Numbered from the stretch's first letter, positions 1 to 8,856 are shown. The stretch: 64,000 nucleotides of DNA from Bin87 sp965203985 (GCA_965203985.1 CBDBDS010000001.1:124001-188000), one strand, 5' to 3'. Numbers and translations: made by a program. The notes: generated from the sequence alone by a model not told the origin.

Positions 1-1
1 G

Positions 2-505
2 CGCGGCGACGGGACCCTCGAAAACCGGGGCGGACACGGCGACCCCGACGCCCTCATGGCCCGGGTGGCCGAGCTGCTGGGCGTGGCGCCGGCCGACCTG
101 GAGGCCGCCTTCGTAACCGCAATTGACGAGCAGAGCCAAACCATATTCGACGCCCATATCGACGGCCTGGTCACCGAAGGCGTCCTGACCGCCGATCAAG
201 CAAACGAGGCCCGGACCTGGTTCCAGTCCCGCCCCGCCGGCGCCGGCGCCCTGGACCTCCACTTCGCCCACGGGGCCGACTCCGACTCCGATGCCGACGC
301 CATCGATCTGTGGCTGGCCATGCTGGTGGAGTCGGGACAACTGACCCCGCAAGAGGCCGCCGGCATTCGGGCGTGGTTCGATGACCGCCCCGCCTTCCTG
401 GTCGATGCCGACGGCGGGCCCATCGGCGATGGCCCGGGCCGCGAAGGCTGCGCTGACGACGACGGCGGTTCCGCCAGCATCAGCAACGACGACCCCCAGG
501 GTTAG
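2..505 (+). CDS. Hypothetical protein, 5'-truncated by the window edge
   Basis: The frame is open from the first bases of the window, so the gene probably starts upstream; an internal ATG lies at 56. The product has two similar helical units, one containing LVTEGVLTADQANEARTWF and the other LVESGQLTPQEAAGIRAWF, each followed by a short R-P motif. The linker and C-terminus are rich in Asp and Ser. This looks like a small duplicated helical domain. I recognise no family and assign no function. The gene ends just before a repeat-rich intergenic stretch. Confidence 0.6.
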   Translation, partial: RGDGTLENRGGHGDPDALMARVAELLGVAPADLEAAFVTAIDEQSQTIFDAHIDGLVTEGVLTADQANEARTWFQSRPAGAGALDLHFAHGADSDSDADAIDLWLAMLVESGQLTPQEAAGIRAWFDDRPAFLVDADGGPIGDGPGREGCADDDGGSASISNDDPQG

Positions 506-535
506 CCCAGTGGGCCACGAGCCGCTGGCGTAAAT

Positions 536-823
536 CGTCAGCAGCAGGATTTACGGGATTTCAGGATTGGACAGGATTGGTAGCGCGCCGCCGAACGGCC
601 CCAATCCCGTCCATCCTGTGCATCCATGCAAATTCCCCCCATCCTGATAATCCGCAACTCACGTGTACCCGGCTTGTCATTGCGAGGCGCTTGCGCCGTG
701 GCAATCTCGACGCCGTAGCAGCGACGGCTACCCGGCCGCAACGAGATTGCCACGCTGCGCTCGCAATGACACTTACTCCCCAATCCTGATAATCCGCAAA
801 TCTGGAAAATCCTGCTTCTGACG
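536..823. repeat. MITE-like element, copy 1 (contains nested palindrome)
   Basis: The left end reads CGTCAGCAGCAGGATTT. The right end, in reverse complement, reads CGTCAGAAGCAGGATTT. The same terminal inverted repeats bound a shorter element at 38944-39053. The last 43 bases of the two copies are nearly identical. There is no transposase inside, so it would be non-autonomous. I could not identify a target-site duplication. Confidence 0.6.
675..771. repeat. REP/MITE-like palindrome, copy 1
   Basis: Perfect 12-bp outer arms, TGTCATTGCGAG and CTCGCAATGACA, enclose a second pair of perfect 12-bp arms, GTGGCAATCTCG (698-709) and CGAGATTGCCAC (742-753). Near-full copies lie at 5968-6065 and 45389-45481, with a half copy at 38762-38797. 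The whole unit can fold into a long hairpin. Confidence 0.8.
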
Positions 824-890
824 GTTCCCCCCCGCCGGCCCCAATCTTGTTCATACGCTAATCCATACATGCTTTTCCGGGGCATACCCG

Positions 891-919
891 TTGCATGATA
901 CCGTTCGATGGTGTATATT
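891..919 (+). promoter_or_regulatory. Sigma70-type promoter for the FN3 exoprotein
   Basis: TTGCAT (891-896) and TATATT (914-919) are separated by exactly 17 bp. Transcription would start near 926, leaving a leader of about 230-300 nt before the gene at 1157 or 1226. Confidence 0.5.
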
Positions 920-1156
920 CCATCGGCCCGTCGCGGACGGGTTGCGGTTGCCGGAACTTCCGGCGCCGCGCTGGACTGTGAACCGCGTGTCGCATTGCCT
1001 TGATTGGCGCGCCACGTCGCTGCCCCGGCACGGAGGGAAGCCGGGAACGGTGGCAGGCCGGCAAACATCCATACTCCGCCGCCAACATAAATATCGCGGC
1101 GGCCCGGCCGGCTTTACCAAATCTCACCGCCGGCGGGGACGGGAGCGAAATCCAGG

Positions 1157-4100
1157 ATGCCTTCCCTCACCAGTCGCCGAACCGGCCCCGGTAGGCGGGT
1201 TCCGGCCTTGATTGCCGCCGGCAATATGTTCGCCCGGCGCAAATTCCAGATTCCGTTGATTGCGATCATGCTCGCCGTTGCCGTCATGGCAGCGGCGGCT
1301 AGCTCTGGGTCTCCGGCCCACGCCCAACAGGTTGACCAATCCCTCCCCCCCCTTGCCGACCTGACTATTGCCTCCCATATTCCTGGTCTCCAATCAGATC
1401 GCTGGCATGTTACCGTGAAGAACAACACCGTCGGGGCTCATCCGGGAATGCAGTTCCGTCTCGTAAAGGTGCGGATTACTCTATGGGATCCGGTACGCGG
1501 TACCAGTACGCAGATGTGGAACATCAGGAACCTGCCGCCCGGGGGCAGCGCGGTGAGGACGGTTGAAACCTTAACCAATGCGCCGAAAGCAACTGATGAA
1601 CCGCAATTTGTGCCGCAGCGATTATATGCCGAAATCATCGAATCTGACCCGGTGGAATTGCCGCGCTTCCGGTTCAACACTGCCACGGAAAACTGGGTCA
1701 TTGAGGACCGCCATGGTGGCTTCCCTGCGTCTGGGAGGACCTATTACGCCATCGGAGATGTCGCCCTCGATGTCGCCATATCTGACCGACTTCCGCTGGC
1801 AGGGGGAGCGACGACCTTCACGGTGGCTGTCCTCAATGACCCTGCCTACCTCCCTAGAATTTTAACCAGTTCCATACCTGCAGCGACTCAATATGCAACG
1901 GTGTTCGATACACAGGTCGAGATCAGCCTTTCGCCGGGCCTGTCCTTCGCCGCGACCCAGCCGGACGCGCCGTCCGGCACGACGTTCGATACGTCCACCG
2001 GGATCTGGAACGTGGGCACCATAGGTCGCAGGGACCTCGATAATGCCCTGTTGCTCCCGGTGGATGTCAGCCTCACCGCCCCCAGCCTGACGGACCTGTC
2101 CCTGGATGAGCGGTGCCTGACGGTGAAGGTGGTTCGCGCTGTGCCCTGGTTCGGCAACGACCCCTTGAAGCGGCAGAACGACACCGCCACCACGTGCCTG
2201 GGGAAGGCGGTGCTGACCGGTGGCGAGATCGCCCTGTTCGACTTCTATCCCTGCATCAGCGTCACATCCTACCCCTGCACCAGCGCGGATACGCTGGAAC
2301 TGGTGGTGGGACGGAGCGTCTTCCTGCTACAGCCCGAAGAAGTCATCGTCCGTGTCCCTGACCCCGGTGGGCGTGTCTATAGAAATGGGACCATATTGTG
2401 GTCCACAGCTGAAGTAATGGATTTGCGAATCAGCATGACCAGACTCACCTCCAGCTGGGAAGTCGCGGAAGCCGTAACGGTAACCGCGCCTGGTGGCGGA
2501 AACGCGCCGGGCAGCTGGGCGATAGTCAGCGAGGGTTCTGACATTCTGAGAGCTACGGGTATCTCGAAAGTCGCGTATGAAGCGTACTCCCTGTCAGGCT
2601 TTGGAAACGATCCGGCAGATTACCAGTATGTTCTTGATATAGAATTCTCGGCGCTGGGCACATACAAGGCGCTGCACGAAATAACGGGCACCCTTTCCGG
2701 CACCACCTACGGCGACAGCGGCACGTACACCTTCCACGTGGGCCCGGTGGCGGAGCTGGAAGTGCGGGACGGGGGGCAAAGTCCGGCGGTCCCGGCGGAC
2801 CAGCGGGCCTACAGCATCATGGCCGTGAACAACGGGCCGGACGACGCCCCCGACGCCCAGGTGACGGTGACCAACCTGAACGCCGGCGATTACTTCTCCC
2901 ACACTGCCACCGCGGGCAGCTTCAACTCCACCACCGGCGTCTGGACCATCGGCGAGCTGAAGAACAAGGACTACTACCAGGGCCTCTACGGCCGCGACGG
3001 GGAGGTCCTGACCATAATCACCAGCGCCGCCAGCGCTCCCGACATCACCGCCACCATTGCCAACACCCAGGACTACGCGGTCTGCATCGACAGCAGCGGC
3101 AACGACGTGGCCGCCGCTTCAGAGGCAGCCTGCACCGCCACCAGCGGCAACACCTGGCACACCACCGAATACTACGACTACATCCCCGGCAACAACAGGG
3201 CGACCATCGCGGCGAGGGCCGGGACCGGCGAGGGCCACCCGGACGCGGCGAGGGGGCTGAGGGTGATGGAAACGCGGGTGGGCAACATCCTGATGTGGCA
3301 ACCTGTGAAATCGGTGAACGGCTTCAGGGTGTCCCACTACGAGGTAGAACGGTGGGCCAGTCGGTGGACACCGTTGGCGGGCGCAAGGGGAAACCTATAC
3401 TTCGACATGGGAAGACAGTCCAACACGGACTACCGGGTGCGGGCGGTCAACGAGTTTGGCCACGAGGGCCCGTGGTCCATAACCGGCCGCCCGCCGGATG
3501 CGCCGGGCAACTTCACGGTGGAGCTGTCGGACAGCGGCAACGGCGCCGTGCTGAGCTGGACCGAGCCGGCTTCCCCCTCGCCCATCACCGGCTACGTCAT
3601 CGACATATCGGATAGCGCCGAAGGCGACAGCCGCACCAACGACGCGACCGTGGCGGCCAATGTCACCACCTATACGCACACCGGCCTGAGCCCGGGCGAC
3701 GTGAAGTTCTACCGCGTGCAGGCCCGCAACCGCGACGGCGTGGGCCCGTGGACCGAGTGGCAGAGCGTGAGTTCCGGGCCCGGCGCGCCGGGCAGCCTAC
3801 AGGCGCGGGCCAACGGCCCCAGCGAGATCGTGCTCACCTGGAACGAGGCGTCCAGCCGGGACGTGACGATCTACGAGTACGAGCTGGAATACTCGGACAC
3901 CTCGGCGTCCCAAGGGTACGAGTGGACTTTCCTGCAGACGGTGCTTCATGACGAAGGGCTGCGCTACGTGGACAATACGGTGTCTCACGGAACCACGCGG
4001 TACTACCGGGTGCGGGGTCGGACGTTGCAGGGCAATGTTGGCGGGGCCTGGTCCAACGTGGCCAGCGCGACCACGCCGGCGGCCGGGCCGTCGCCGCCGT

Positions 4101-5170
4101 TGAACGTGTCCGCTGATTTTGCCGTGGGCAACACCGAGAACGGCATCCTGCTGACGTGGGATGCGCCGGCGTCGGGCGACGCCAGCTACTACCGCATCGA
4201 GCACTCCACGGACGGCGCAACCTGGGAGTCGGAGAGCAACCGCCACACCGGCACCTGCGACGTCGGCGGCACGACGAAGTTCTGCTACACCGATAGCGGG
4301 CTGTTTTCGGGGACCGAACACTGGTACCGGGTGGCCGGGGTGAACTCCTCCGGCGTACCCGGCGAGTGGTCAGCGCCGGTCTCGCATATCACGCAAGGCG
4401 AGCCAACCGATCCGCCCGGGGAGCCGCAGAACCTGCGCATCACCGGCGTGAGCGGGCGGCAGGTGTCGCTGGCCTGGGATGCGCCGGATGAAGACGGCGG
4501 GACGCGGGTCACGGGCTACGAGTACATGGTGGAGGGCCCCTGTGTCCATGCTCCAGAGGAGATATGCCAGGTGGTCAAGCCCACGCGCACCGGCGGGACC
4601 ACGCGAACCGTGACGGTGCCCAACTTCAGGGGCCATTACGGTTTCTACGTGCGGGCGCTGAACGCCGTCGGAGCCGGCTCGTATGCCCAACCGGTGGGCC
4701 AGTACATCAATCCCCAGCGGAATTGGCGGGTGTCGCTCAGTCCGTCCCGCCTGACGGTGACCGAGGGCGGCCAGGCCACCTACACGGTGCGGCTGACCTC
4801 CGATCCGGGGCAGCCGGTGTGGGTCGCCCTGGATTGGTACGGGGACACGGACCTGGGCGAGGGACACGCGGATCGGGGCATCCCCAGCCTGAGTGAGCAG
4901 CAGTTCAAGTGGCTGCTGCCCAGCAACTACGCGAACCGGAACCCGGACATCTACCTGGACCCGGAATACACCGCCCCGTGGAACACCGGCGTGACCATCA
5001 CGGTGACGGCCCTCGAGGACGACGACTCGGAGAACGGCACGCTGGAGGTTCACAACACCGTCTTCTACATCCCCTGCGCCGACCTGGGCAACCCAGCCGG
5101 CTGCGTGGACGATCCGGAGGACACCGGCGTCACCGCCTACCTCACGGTAACCGAGCGGGACAACGACTAG
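1157..5170 (+). CDS. Large secreted multi-domain fibronectin type III protein
   Basis: A 1337-residue exported protein. A signal peptide (hydrophobic IPLIAIMLAVAVMAAA, then AHA cleavage) begins near residue 33. An ATG at 1226 is an alternative start directly before it. The first half (about 50-690) consists of DUF11-like beta-sandwich blocks with segments such as VTVTNLNAGDYFSHTA and TTGVWTIGELKN. About five fibronectin type III domains follow (roughly 690-1185), with typical W-x-E/A-P and Y-x-V-R-A strands. The C-terminus (about 1190-1337) resembles a Calx-beta domain (LTVTEGGQATYTVRLT). No enzyme motif or membrane anchor is visible. A cell-surface or secreted adhesin-like role is inferred. 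A terminator follows at once. Confidence 0.85.
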   Translation: MPSLTSRRTGPGRRVPALIAAGNMFARRKFQIPLIAIMLAVAVMAAAASSGSPAHAQQVDQSLPPLADLTIASHIPGLQSDRWHVTVKNNTVGAHPGMQFRLVKVRITLWDPVRGTSTQMWNIRNLPPGGSAVRTVETLTNAPKATDEPQFVPQRLYAEIIESDPVELPRFRFNTATENWVIEDRHGGFPASGRTYYAIGDVALDVAISDRLPLAGGATTFTVAVLNDPAYLPRILTSSIPAATQYATVFDTQVEISLSPGLSFAATQPDAPSGTTFDTSTGIWNVGTIGRRDLDNALLLPVDVSLTAPSLTDLSLDERCLTVKVVRAVPWFGNDPLKRQNDTATTCLGKAVLTGGEIALFDFYPCISVTSYPCTSADTLELVVGRSVFLLQPEEVIVRVPDPGGRVYRNGTILWSTAEVMDLRISMTRLTSSWEVAEAVTVTAPGGGNAPGSWAIVSEGSDILRATGISKVAYEAYSLSGFGNDPADYQYVLDIEFSALGTYKALHEITGTLSGTTYGDSGTYTFHVGPVAELEVRDGGQSPAVPADQRAYSIMAVNNGPDDAPDAQVTVTNLNAGDYFSHTATAGSFNSTTGVWTIGELKNKDYYQGLYGRDGEVLTIITSAASAPDITATIANTQDYAVCIDSSGNDVAAASEAACTATSGNTWHTTEYYDYIPGNNRATIAARAGTGEGHPDAARGLRVMETRVGNILMWQPVKSVNGFRVSHYEVERWASRWTPLAGARGNLYFDMGRQSNTDYRVRAVNEFGHEGPWSITGRPPDAPGNFTVELSDSGNGAVLSWTEPASPSPITGYVIDISDSAEGDSRTNDATVAANVTTYTHTGLSPGDVKFYRVQARNRDGVGPWTEWQSVSSGPGAPGSLQARANGPSEIVLTWNEASSRDVTIYEYELEYSDTSASQGYEWTFLQTVLHDEGLRYVDNTVSHGTTRYYRVRGRTLQGNVGGAWSNVASATTPAAGPSPPLNVSADFAVGNTENGILLTWDAPASGDASYYRIEHSTDGATWESESNRHTGTCDVGGTTKFCYTDSGLFSGTEHWYRVAGVNSSGVPGEWSAPVSHITQGEPTDPPGEPQNLRITGVSGRQVSLAWDAPDEDGGTRVTGYEYMVEGPCVHAPEEICQVVKPTRTGGTTRTVTVPNFRGHYGFYVRALNAVGAGSYAQPVGQYINPQRNWRVSLSPSRLTVTEGGQATYTVRLTSDPGQPVWVALDWYGDTDLGEGHADRGIPSLSEQQFKWLLPSNYANRNPDIYLDPEYTAPWNTGVTITVTALEDDDSENGTLEVHNTVFYIPCADLGNPAGCVDDPEDTGVTAYLTVTERDND

Positions 5171-5196
5171 GGTCGAGGGCCGGCCGGACGACGGAA

Positions 5197-5230
5197 AGGC
5201 CGCCCCAAATCCGGGGCGGCCTGATTTTGT
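5197..5230 (+). terminator. Rho-independent terminator after the FN3 protein
   Basis: A perfect 10-bp stem (AGGCCGCCCC at 5197-5206, GGGGCGGCCT at 5213-5222) with a 6-nt loop is followed by GATTTTGTT. Confidence 0.75.
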
Positions 5231-5248
5231 TGGGGAGGCCGGAGGGGG

Positions 5249-5620
5249 CTACTCCGCCGGCCGTATCGCCACCGCGCCGCCGTCCCGCACGCGGATGCTC
5301 AGGTCATGCTCGGCCAGCAGCAGCATACCGATGAGGGGCGTCGGCCCCACGGCGTCGGCGTCAACGTAACGGGGCCGGCCGTCCCAGAGCATGGTCACGC
5401 CATAGACGCCAAAGGCTTCCTCGCTTCCGTTGGCCAGGATCGCGGTCCCTTCACTCTGAAAGGTCAGCTCCAGCTCCGCTACCAGAGGTGGCGGCAAGGT
5501 CAGAAAGCCGTTGAAGCCGGTATCGACGACGGCCTCGATGTCACGCGCATTCCCTGACGGGCCTTGCAGGGAAAGGGTAACCACCGGCTCATAGTTGGCG
5601 TTGACGAAGCCCTCGATCAC
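5249..5620 (-). CDS. Clan AA (retropepsin-like) aspartic protease
   Basis: A 123-residue single-domain protein with the aspartic protease signature V-V-D-T-G-F-N-G-F-L-T-L near residue 31 and a second hydrophobic flap/strand region ending PLIGMLLLAEHDLSI. This is the size of one retropepsin monomer, so it would act as a homodimer. It starts with GTG at 5620 and overlaps the upstream gene's stop by 4 bp (GTGA), showing translational coupling. Such small proteases occur widely in bacteria beside a short partner gene; their substrates are unknown. Catalysis is inferred from the DTG motif only. Confidence 0.75.
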   Translation of the reverse strand: MIEGFVNANYEPVVTLSLQGPSGNARDIEAVVDTGFNGFLTLPPPLVAELELTFQSEGTAILANGSEEAFGVYGVTMLWDGRPRYVDADAVGPTPLIGMLLLAEHDLSIRVRDGGAVAIRPAE

Positions 5621-5898
5621 CGGTTCCTCGCCGGGGAACCGGCCCCGAAGCTGCGCAGGGTCGGGTAGCCGACCCGCTCACTCAGGACGTTGACAGCGTC
5701 CGGGCGCTTGTCGCGCAGACGCTGGGCGGCGGTAACCACCATGTCGCCAATGGCGTAGTCGCCGGTGTCCACGTCGATGGCGACGACTGCCCCGTGGTGG
5801 TCGGCTTCAACCAGGTGTCGGATGTCTCGCTCGTAGATTTCTTTGCCGAGACGGGCCGTTTCCGCTCGGGGCCGGCGTGTTGGCGTGTTCACTGTCAT
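5617..5898 (-). CDS. Small partner protein coupled to the aspartic protease
   Basis: A 93-residue protein starting MTVNTPTRRPRAETARLGKE. I chose the ATG at 5898 because GGAGGTG lies just upstream; the longer open frame reads into a palindromic repeat. The core contains ADHHGAVVAIDVDTGDYAIG and ends with a short P-T-L-R-S-F motif. It forms a two-gene operon with the protease (4-bp overlap). I do not recognise a characterised family; the arrangement suggests an adaptor, substrate or antitoxin-like partner, which is inference. Confidence 0.65.
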   Translation of the reverse strand: MTVNTPTRRPRAETARLGKEIYERDIRHLVEADHHGAVVAIDVDTGDYAIGDMVVTAAQRLRDKRPDAVNVLSERVGYPTLRSFGAGSPARNR

Positions 5899-5967
5899 CA
5901 CCTCCGCAAAGGCATTGCTGTTGGCCCACATTCTACACTGCCGTCTGATGCGCGCGCGTCCCCGCTT

Positions 5968-6065
5968 TGTCATCGCGAGGAGCGCGACGACGTGGCGATC
6001 TCGTTCCTGCGGCGGCGTCCGCTGCCCTGACGAGATTGCCACGGCGCCAGCGTCTCGCAATGACA
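5968..6065. repeat. REP/MITE-like palindrome, copy 2
   Basis: TGTCATCGCGAG at the left and CTCGCAATGACA at the right, with inner arms GGCGATCTCG and CGAGATTGCC. It has the same architecture as 675-771 and sits upstream of the protease operon and the META lipoprotein. Confidence 0.75.
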
Positions 6066-6198
6066 ACCTGCTGAATTCCGAACGGTCACGGCGTCGGGCT
6101 GCGGTTGGACGCCCGCCTTTGCGTTGCGTTAGACTGCCACCCGCGAGAATGCCGCCGGCGTCGCCGCTCCGGGCCGGCCATCCCCGGAAAGGAGGAGA

Positions 6199-6621
6199 AT
6201 GATGCGCTGGCTTCTACTTGGCTTCGCGCTTCTTCTGGTGGCCTGTGGCAGCGCCGGGAACCCCCTGGCCAACACGGAGTGGCGGCTGGTCGCCCTGGGC
6301 AATGCCGACGCTCCCGATGCGGTGGCGGGGGGCAACCCAACCGCCGAGTTCACCACCGCCACGGACCTGACCGGGTGGACGGGCTGCAATTCCTACGGGG
6401 CCAGATACCGCGCCCGGCAGTCGGAGCTGCGCCTTGACCAACTGACGTGGACGGAAGCGGGCTGCCCCTCCCAGGCCCTGTTCCAGCAGGAACAACGGAT
6501 CCAGGGCTTGCTGGCGACGGTGGAGCGGTTCGAGGTCTCCGAGGAACGACTCACCCTGCACAGCGCCGGCGGGCGGGTTATGGTCTTCCAGCGGGTCGGC
6601 GGGAAGGGTCAGCCGGAATAA
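6199..6621 (+). CDS. META-domain lipoprotein
   Basis: A 140-residue protein with a lipoprotein signal peptide (LLLGFALLLVAC, lipobox Cys near residue 16), so membrane-anchored outside the cytoplasm. The rest is one META/HslJ-like domain: NTEWRLVAL at the start, the G-C-N-S-Y core, an L-T-W-T-E-A-G-C strand and a closing R-V-M-V-F segment. AGGAGG lies directly upstream of two adjacent ATGs. META proteins are linked to envelope stress and small-molecule tolerance; the exact role here is unknown. A 25-bp direct repeat flanks the gene (6097-6121 and 6658-6682). Confidence 0.85.
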   Translation: MMRWLLLGFALLLVACGSAGNPLANTEWRLVALGNADAPDAVAGGNPTAEFTTATDLTGWTGCNSYGARYRARQSELRLDQLTWTEAGCPSQALFQQEQRIQGLLATVERFEVSEERLTLHSAGGRVMVFQRVGGKGQPE

Positions 6622-6647
6622 CGATCCCCGGGCAACGACCCAAACAC

Positions 6648-6682
6648 GCGGGCGTCCGGCTGCGGTTGGACGCCCGCCTTTG
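6648..6682 (+). terminator. Stem-loop terminator after the META lipoprotein
   Basis: A perfect 10-bp stem, GCGGGCGTCC (6648-6657) with GGACGCCCGC (6668-6677), is followed by a short T run. Its 3' half (GGCTGCGGTTGGACGCCCGC and 5 more bases) recurs at 6097-6121. Confidence 0.55.
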
Positions 6683-6842
6683 GTTGCGCGGCACCTGCCA
6701 CGAAGATTTGGCGTTGGTCTTGTGGTGTAATATACCCGCGTAGTCCCGGCATCTAATTGGTCCCGGCATCTGATCTTGGATGTTTTCCCCGCGCCGGTTC
6801 GCCCCCCGTTGACGAACCCGGCGCAAAGCAAAGGATTTCGTA

Positions 6843-8255
6843 GTGGCTGATCAAATTCTGACAACCTTGCTCACCATTCCGGGTTGCGACCCGGCGCAGG
6901 CTTCGCGAGTTTCCTTCACCGGTGGGGTCGACCCGATCCTGCCAACGCCTTTCCGCATCGGCGAAGCGGCCGCCGCCAGCCTGGCCGCGGTTGGGCTGGC
7001 CGTCTCCGACCTGTGGGAGACGCGCACCGGCCGGCGCCAGGACGTCGCGGTGGACGCCCGGCAGGCCACGGCATCCTTGCGCAGCAGCAGGTACATGATG
7101 CTGAACGGCGCGCCGGCAGCCGGAGAACGGCCTTCCGTAATGGGCGTCTATCCCGCCAAAAACGGCCGCTGGAGCTACCTGCACTGCAACTTTCCCAATC
7201 ATCGGGAAGCGGCGTTGAGCGTGCTGGGCGTGCCGGAAGACCGGGAAGCCGTGCGGCAAGCGGTGGCGAAATGGGACGCCCTGGAACTGGAAGAGGCGAT
7301 CATCGCCGCCCGAGGCGCCGGCGGGATGGTGCGCTCCATGCCCGAATGGGCCCAGCATCCGCAATCAGCCGCCGTTGCGTCTTTGCCGCTGCTTGAAATC
7401 GACAAGATCGGCGACAGCCCGCCGGAACCGCTGCCCGACGGCTCCCGGCCACTGTCCGGGGTTCGCGTGCTGGACCTGACTCGCGTGCTGGCCGGCCCCA
7501 CTTGCGCCCGCACGTTGGCCGAGCATGGCGCGGACGTTATGAAGGTCACGGCCGCGCACCTGCCCAGCAGCGAGGCCCAGGAATTCGACACCGGACACGG
7601 CAAGTTGTCCACCCGCCTGGATCTCAGGGACGCGCCGGACCTCGCTACAATGCATCATCTGGTGAGCCAGGCCGACGTATTCTCGCAAGGCTACCGACCG
7701 GGCACACTGGCCCAGCGCGGTCTCGCTCCGGAAGACCTGGCGAAACTCCGGCCGGGTATCGTCTACGTTTCGTTGTCCGCTTTCGGCCGCGTCGGTCCGT
7801 GGGCTGACCGCCGCGGTTTCGATACGGTGGTGCAGACGGTCAGCGGCATCACGGACCGGCAGGGACAGTTGTTCCCCGGAACCGAACCCGGACCGCAGTT
7901 TTACCCGGTGTCCGCAATCGACTACCTGACCGGATACCTGATGGCCTACGGCGCATTAACCGCTCTGGCGCGCCGCGCCCGGGAAGGCGGGAGTTGGCTG
8001 GTCAGGATTTCCCTGGCGCAAATCGGCAAGTGGCTCGTAGACCGGGGACAGGTGCCGGAATCGAGCCTGCGCGACGTGGCCTCGGATTTCAGCGCTGATG
8101 AGATCAGTCAGTGGAGCACCATCAGCGACGTACCTGCGGGCCGACTAACGCATTTGGCCCCGACGGTTCAGCTTTCCGAAACGCAACCGTACTGGGCAAG
8201 GCCCACGGTGCCGCTGGGATATCATGACCCGGTGTGGCCGGAGCGGGTGGCATGA
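6843..8255 (+). CDS. CaiB/BaiF family III CoA-transferase
   Basis: A 470-residue protein starting with GTG. The canonical family III N-terminal signature, PLSGVRVLDLTRVLAGPTC, appears only near residue 202. It is followed by the Rossmann-like EHGADVMKV region, LRPGIVYVSLSAFG and FYPVSAIDYLTGYLMAYGAL. Residues 35-195 look like the family's C-terminal portion (RTGRRQDVAVDARQA, GVYPAKNGRW). The halves thus seem swapped relative to the usual order of about 400-residue members. Family III enzymes move CoA between carboxylic acids in the cytoplasm. Substrate cannot be told. It stands alone, with no acyl-CoA gene adjacent. Confidence 0.8.
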   Translation: MADQILTTLLTIPGCDPAQASRVSFTGGVDPILPTPFRIGEAAAASLAAVGLAVSDLWETRTGRRQDVAVDARQATASLRSSRYMMLNGAPAAGERPSVMGVYPAKNGRWSYLHCNFPNHREAALSVLGVPEDREAVRQAVAKWDALELEEAIIAARGAGGMVRSMPEWAQHPQSAAVASLPLLEIDKIGDSPPEPLPDGSRPLSGVRVLDLTRVLAGPTCARTLAEHGADVMKVTAAHLPSSEAQEFDTGHGKLSTRLDLRDAPDLATMHHLVSQADVFSQGYRPGTLAQRGLAPEDLAKLRPGIVYVSLSAFGRVGPWADRRGFDTVVQTVSGITDRQGQLFPGTEPGPQFYPVSAIDYLTGYLMAYGALTALARRAREGGSWLVRISLAQIGKWLVDRGQVPESSLRDVASDFSADEISQWSTISDVPAGRLTHLAPTVQLSETQPYWARPTVPLGYHDPVWPERVA

Positions 8256-8359
8256 TCCTGCGGCGACCCTGATCCCTGCCGGTCGCGATGCCACGCGGCG
8301 CAGGACGTGTCCCCACGTGGCTGCTGGGAGCGTCGTTGGTTAACCGGCGCACGGGTACC

Positions 8360-8806
8360 CTACTCCAGTGAGATCGCGTCCGCGTATTCGCTGCTCAGGG
8401 TAACGCGCCGGTCCCTGGTGCTAAGCAGGGTAGCGTCGGCCGTCGCCGCGTTGCGCCGGAGGGCGGCGGAGATGGACCGCCGCGCACCGATCAAGCCGTA
8501 ACGGTCCAGCTCAAGCTGGCTGTAGATGTCATCGATGTGCATCTGATGGTCGGGGGCGCGCACCAGTGCGTCCAACAACCGTTGTGCGTCAGCGGACACG
8601 TTGCTCCGAGTGTCCCGCGCGGTGCTGGCGGTCCACGTGTTTCCTCGTGACCCGGTGTCCACGCTGGCTATGGCCGTGCCGTCGGTCACCATCGGGGACT
8701 CCGTTGCAACCTGAGCGTGAGACCCCTCCTGTTGCTTTGCCAGGGAGCGGATAACTGAGATTACCTCCTGGCTTTCGCCGGAGATGTTGAGCGTGACGGT
8801 TGCCAT
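8360..8806 (-). CDS. Hypothetical protein with a possible winged-helix C-terminus
   Basis: A 148-residue protein. The N-terminus (MATVTLNISGESQEVISVI) looks like a short beta strand plus helix. A low-complexity Ser/Thr/Ala linker follows. The C-terminal 75 residues (DAQRLLDALVRAPDHQMHID through LSTRDRRVTLS) have the spacing of a winged helix. GAGGAT precedes the ATG. The IS982 element lies about 50 bp upstream of the start and may have displaced its promoter. No family recognised. Confidence 0.55.
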   Translation of the reverse strand: MATVTLNISGESQEVISVIRSLAKQQEGSHAQVATESPMVTDGTAIASVDTGSRGNTWTASTARDTRSNVSADAQRLLDALVRAPDHQMHIDDIYSQLELDRYGLIGARRSISAALRRNAATADATLLSTRDRRVTLSSEYADAISLE

Positions 8807-8856
8807 TGCTGTACATCCTCATAAATCAGTGCTGGGAGTCAAATTTCCGAAGTTAT

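Larger units (their letters stand above)
506..1156. other. Gene-free repeat-rich stretch
   Basis: There is no convincing gene in about 650 bases. The stretch holds a MITE-like element (536-823) with a nested palindromic repeat (675-771). A consensus-spaced promoter follows at 891-919, then a GC-rich leader with several possible hairpins before the large exoprotein gene. The short open frames here lie over the repeats and look spurious. Confidence 0.6.

Noticed and set aside
1030..1156. Possible cobalamin riboswitch before the FN3 gene
   Set aside because: GGGAAGCCGG resembles part of the B12 aptamer, but the B12 box and the rest of the conserved core are absent and the downstream gene has no link to B12.
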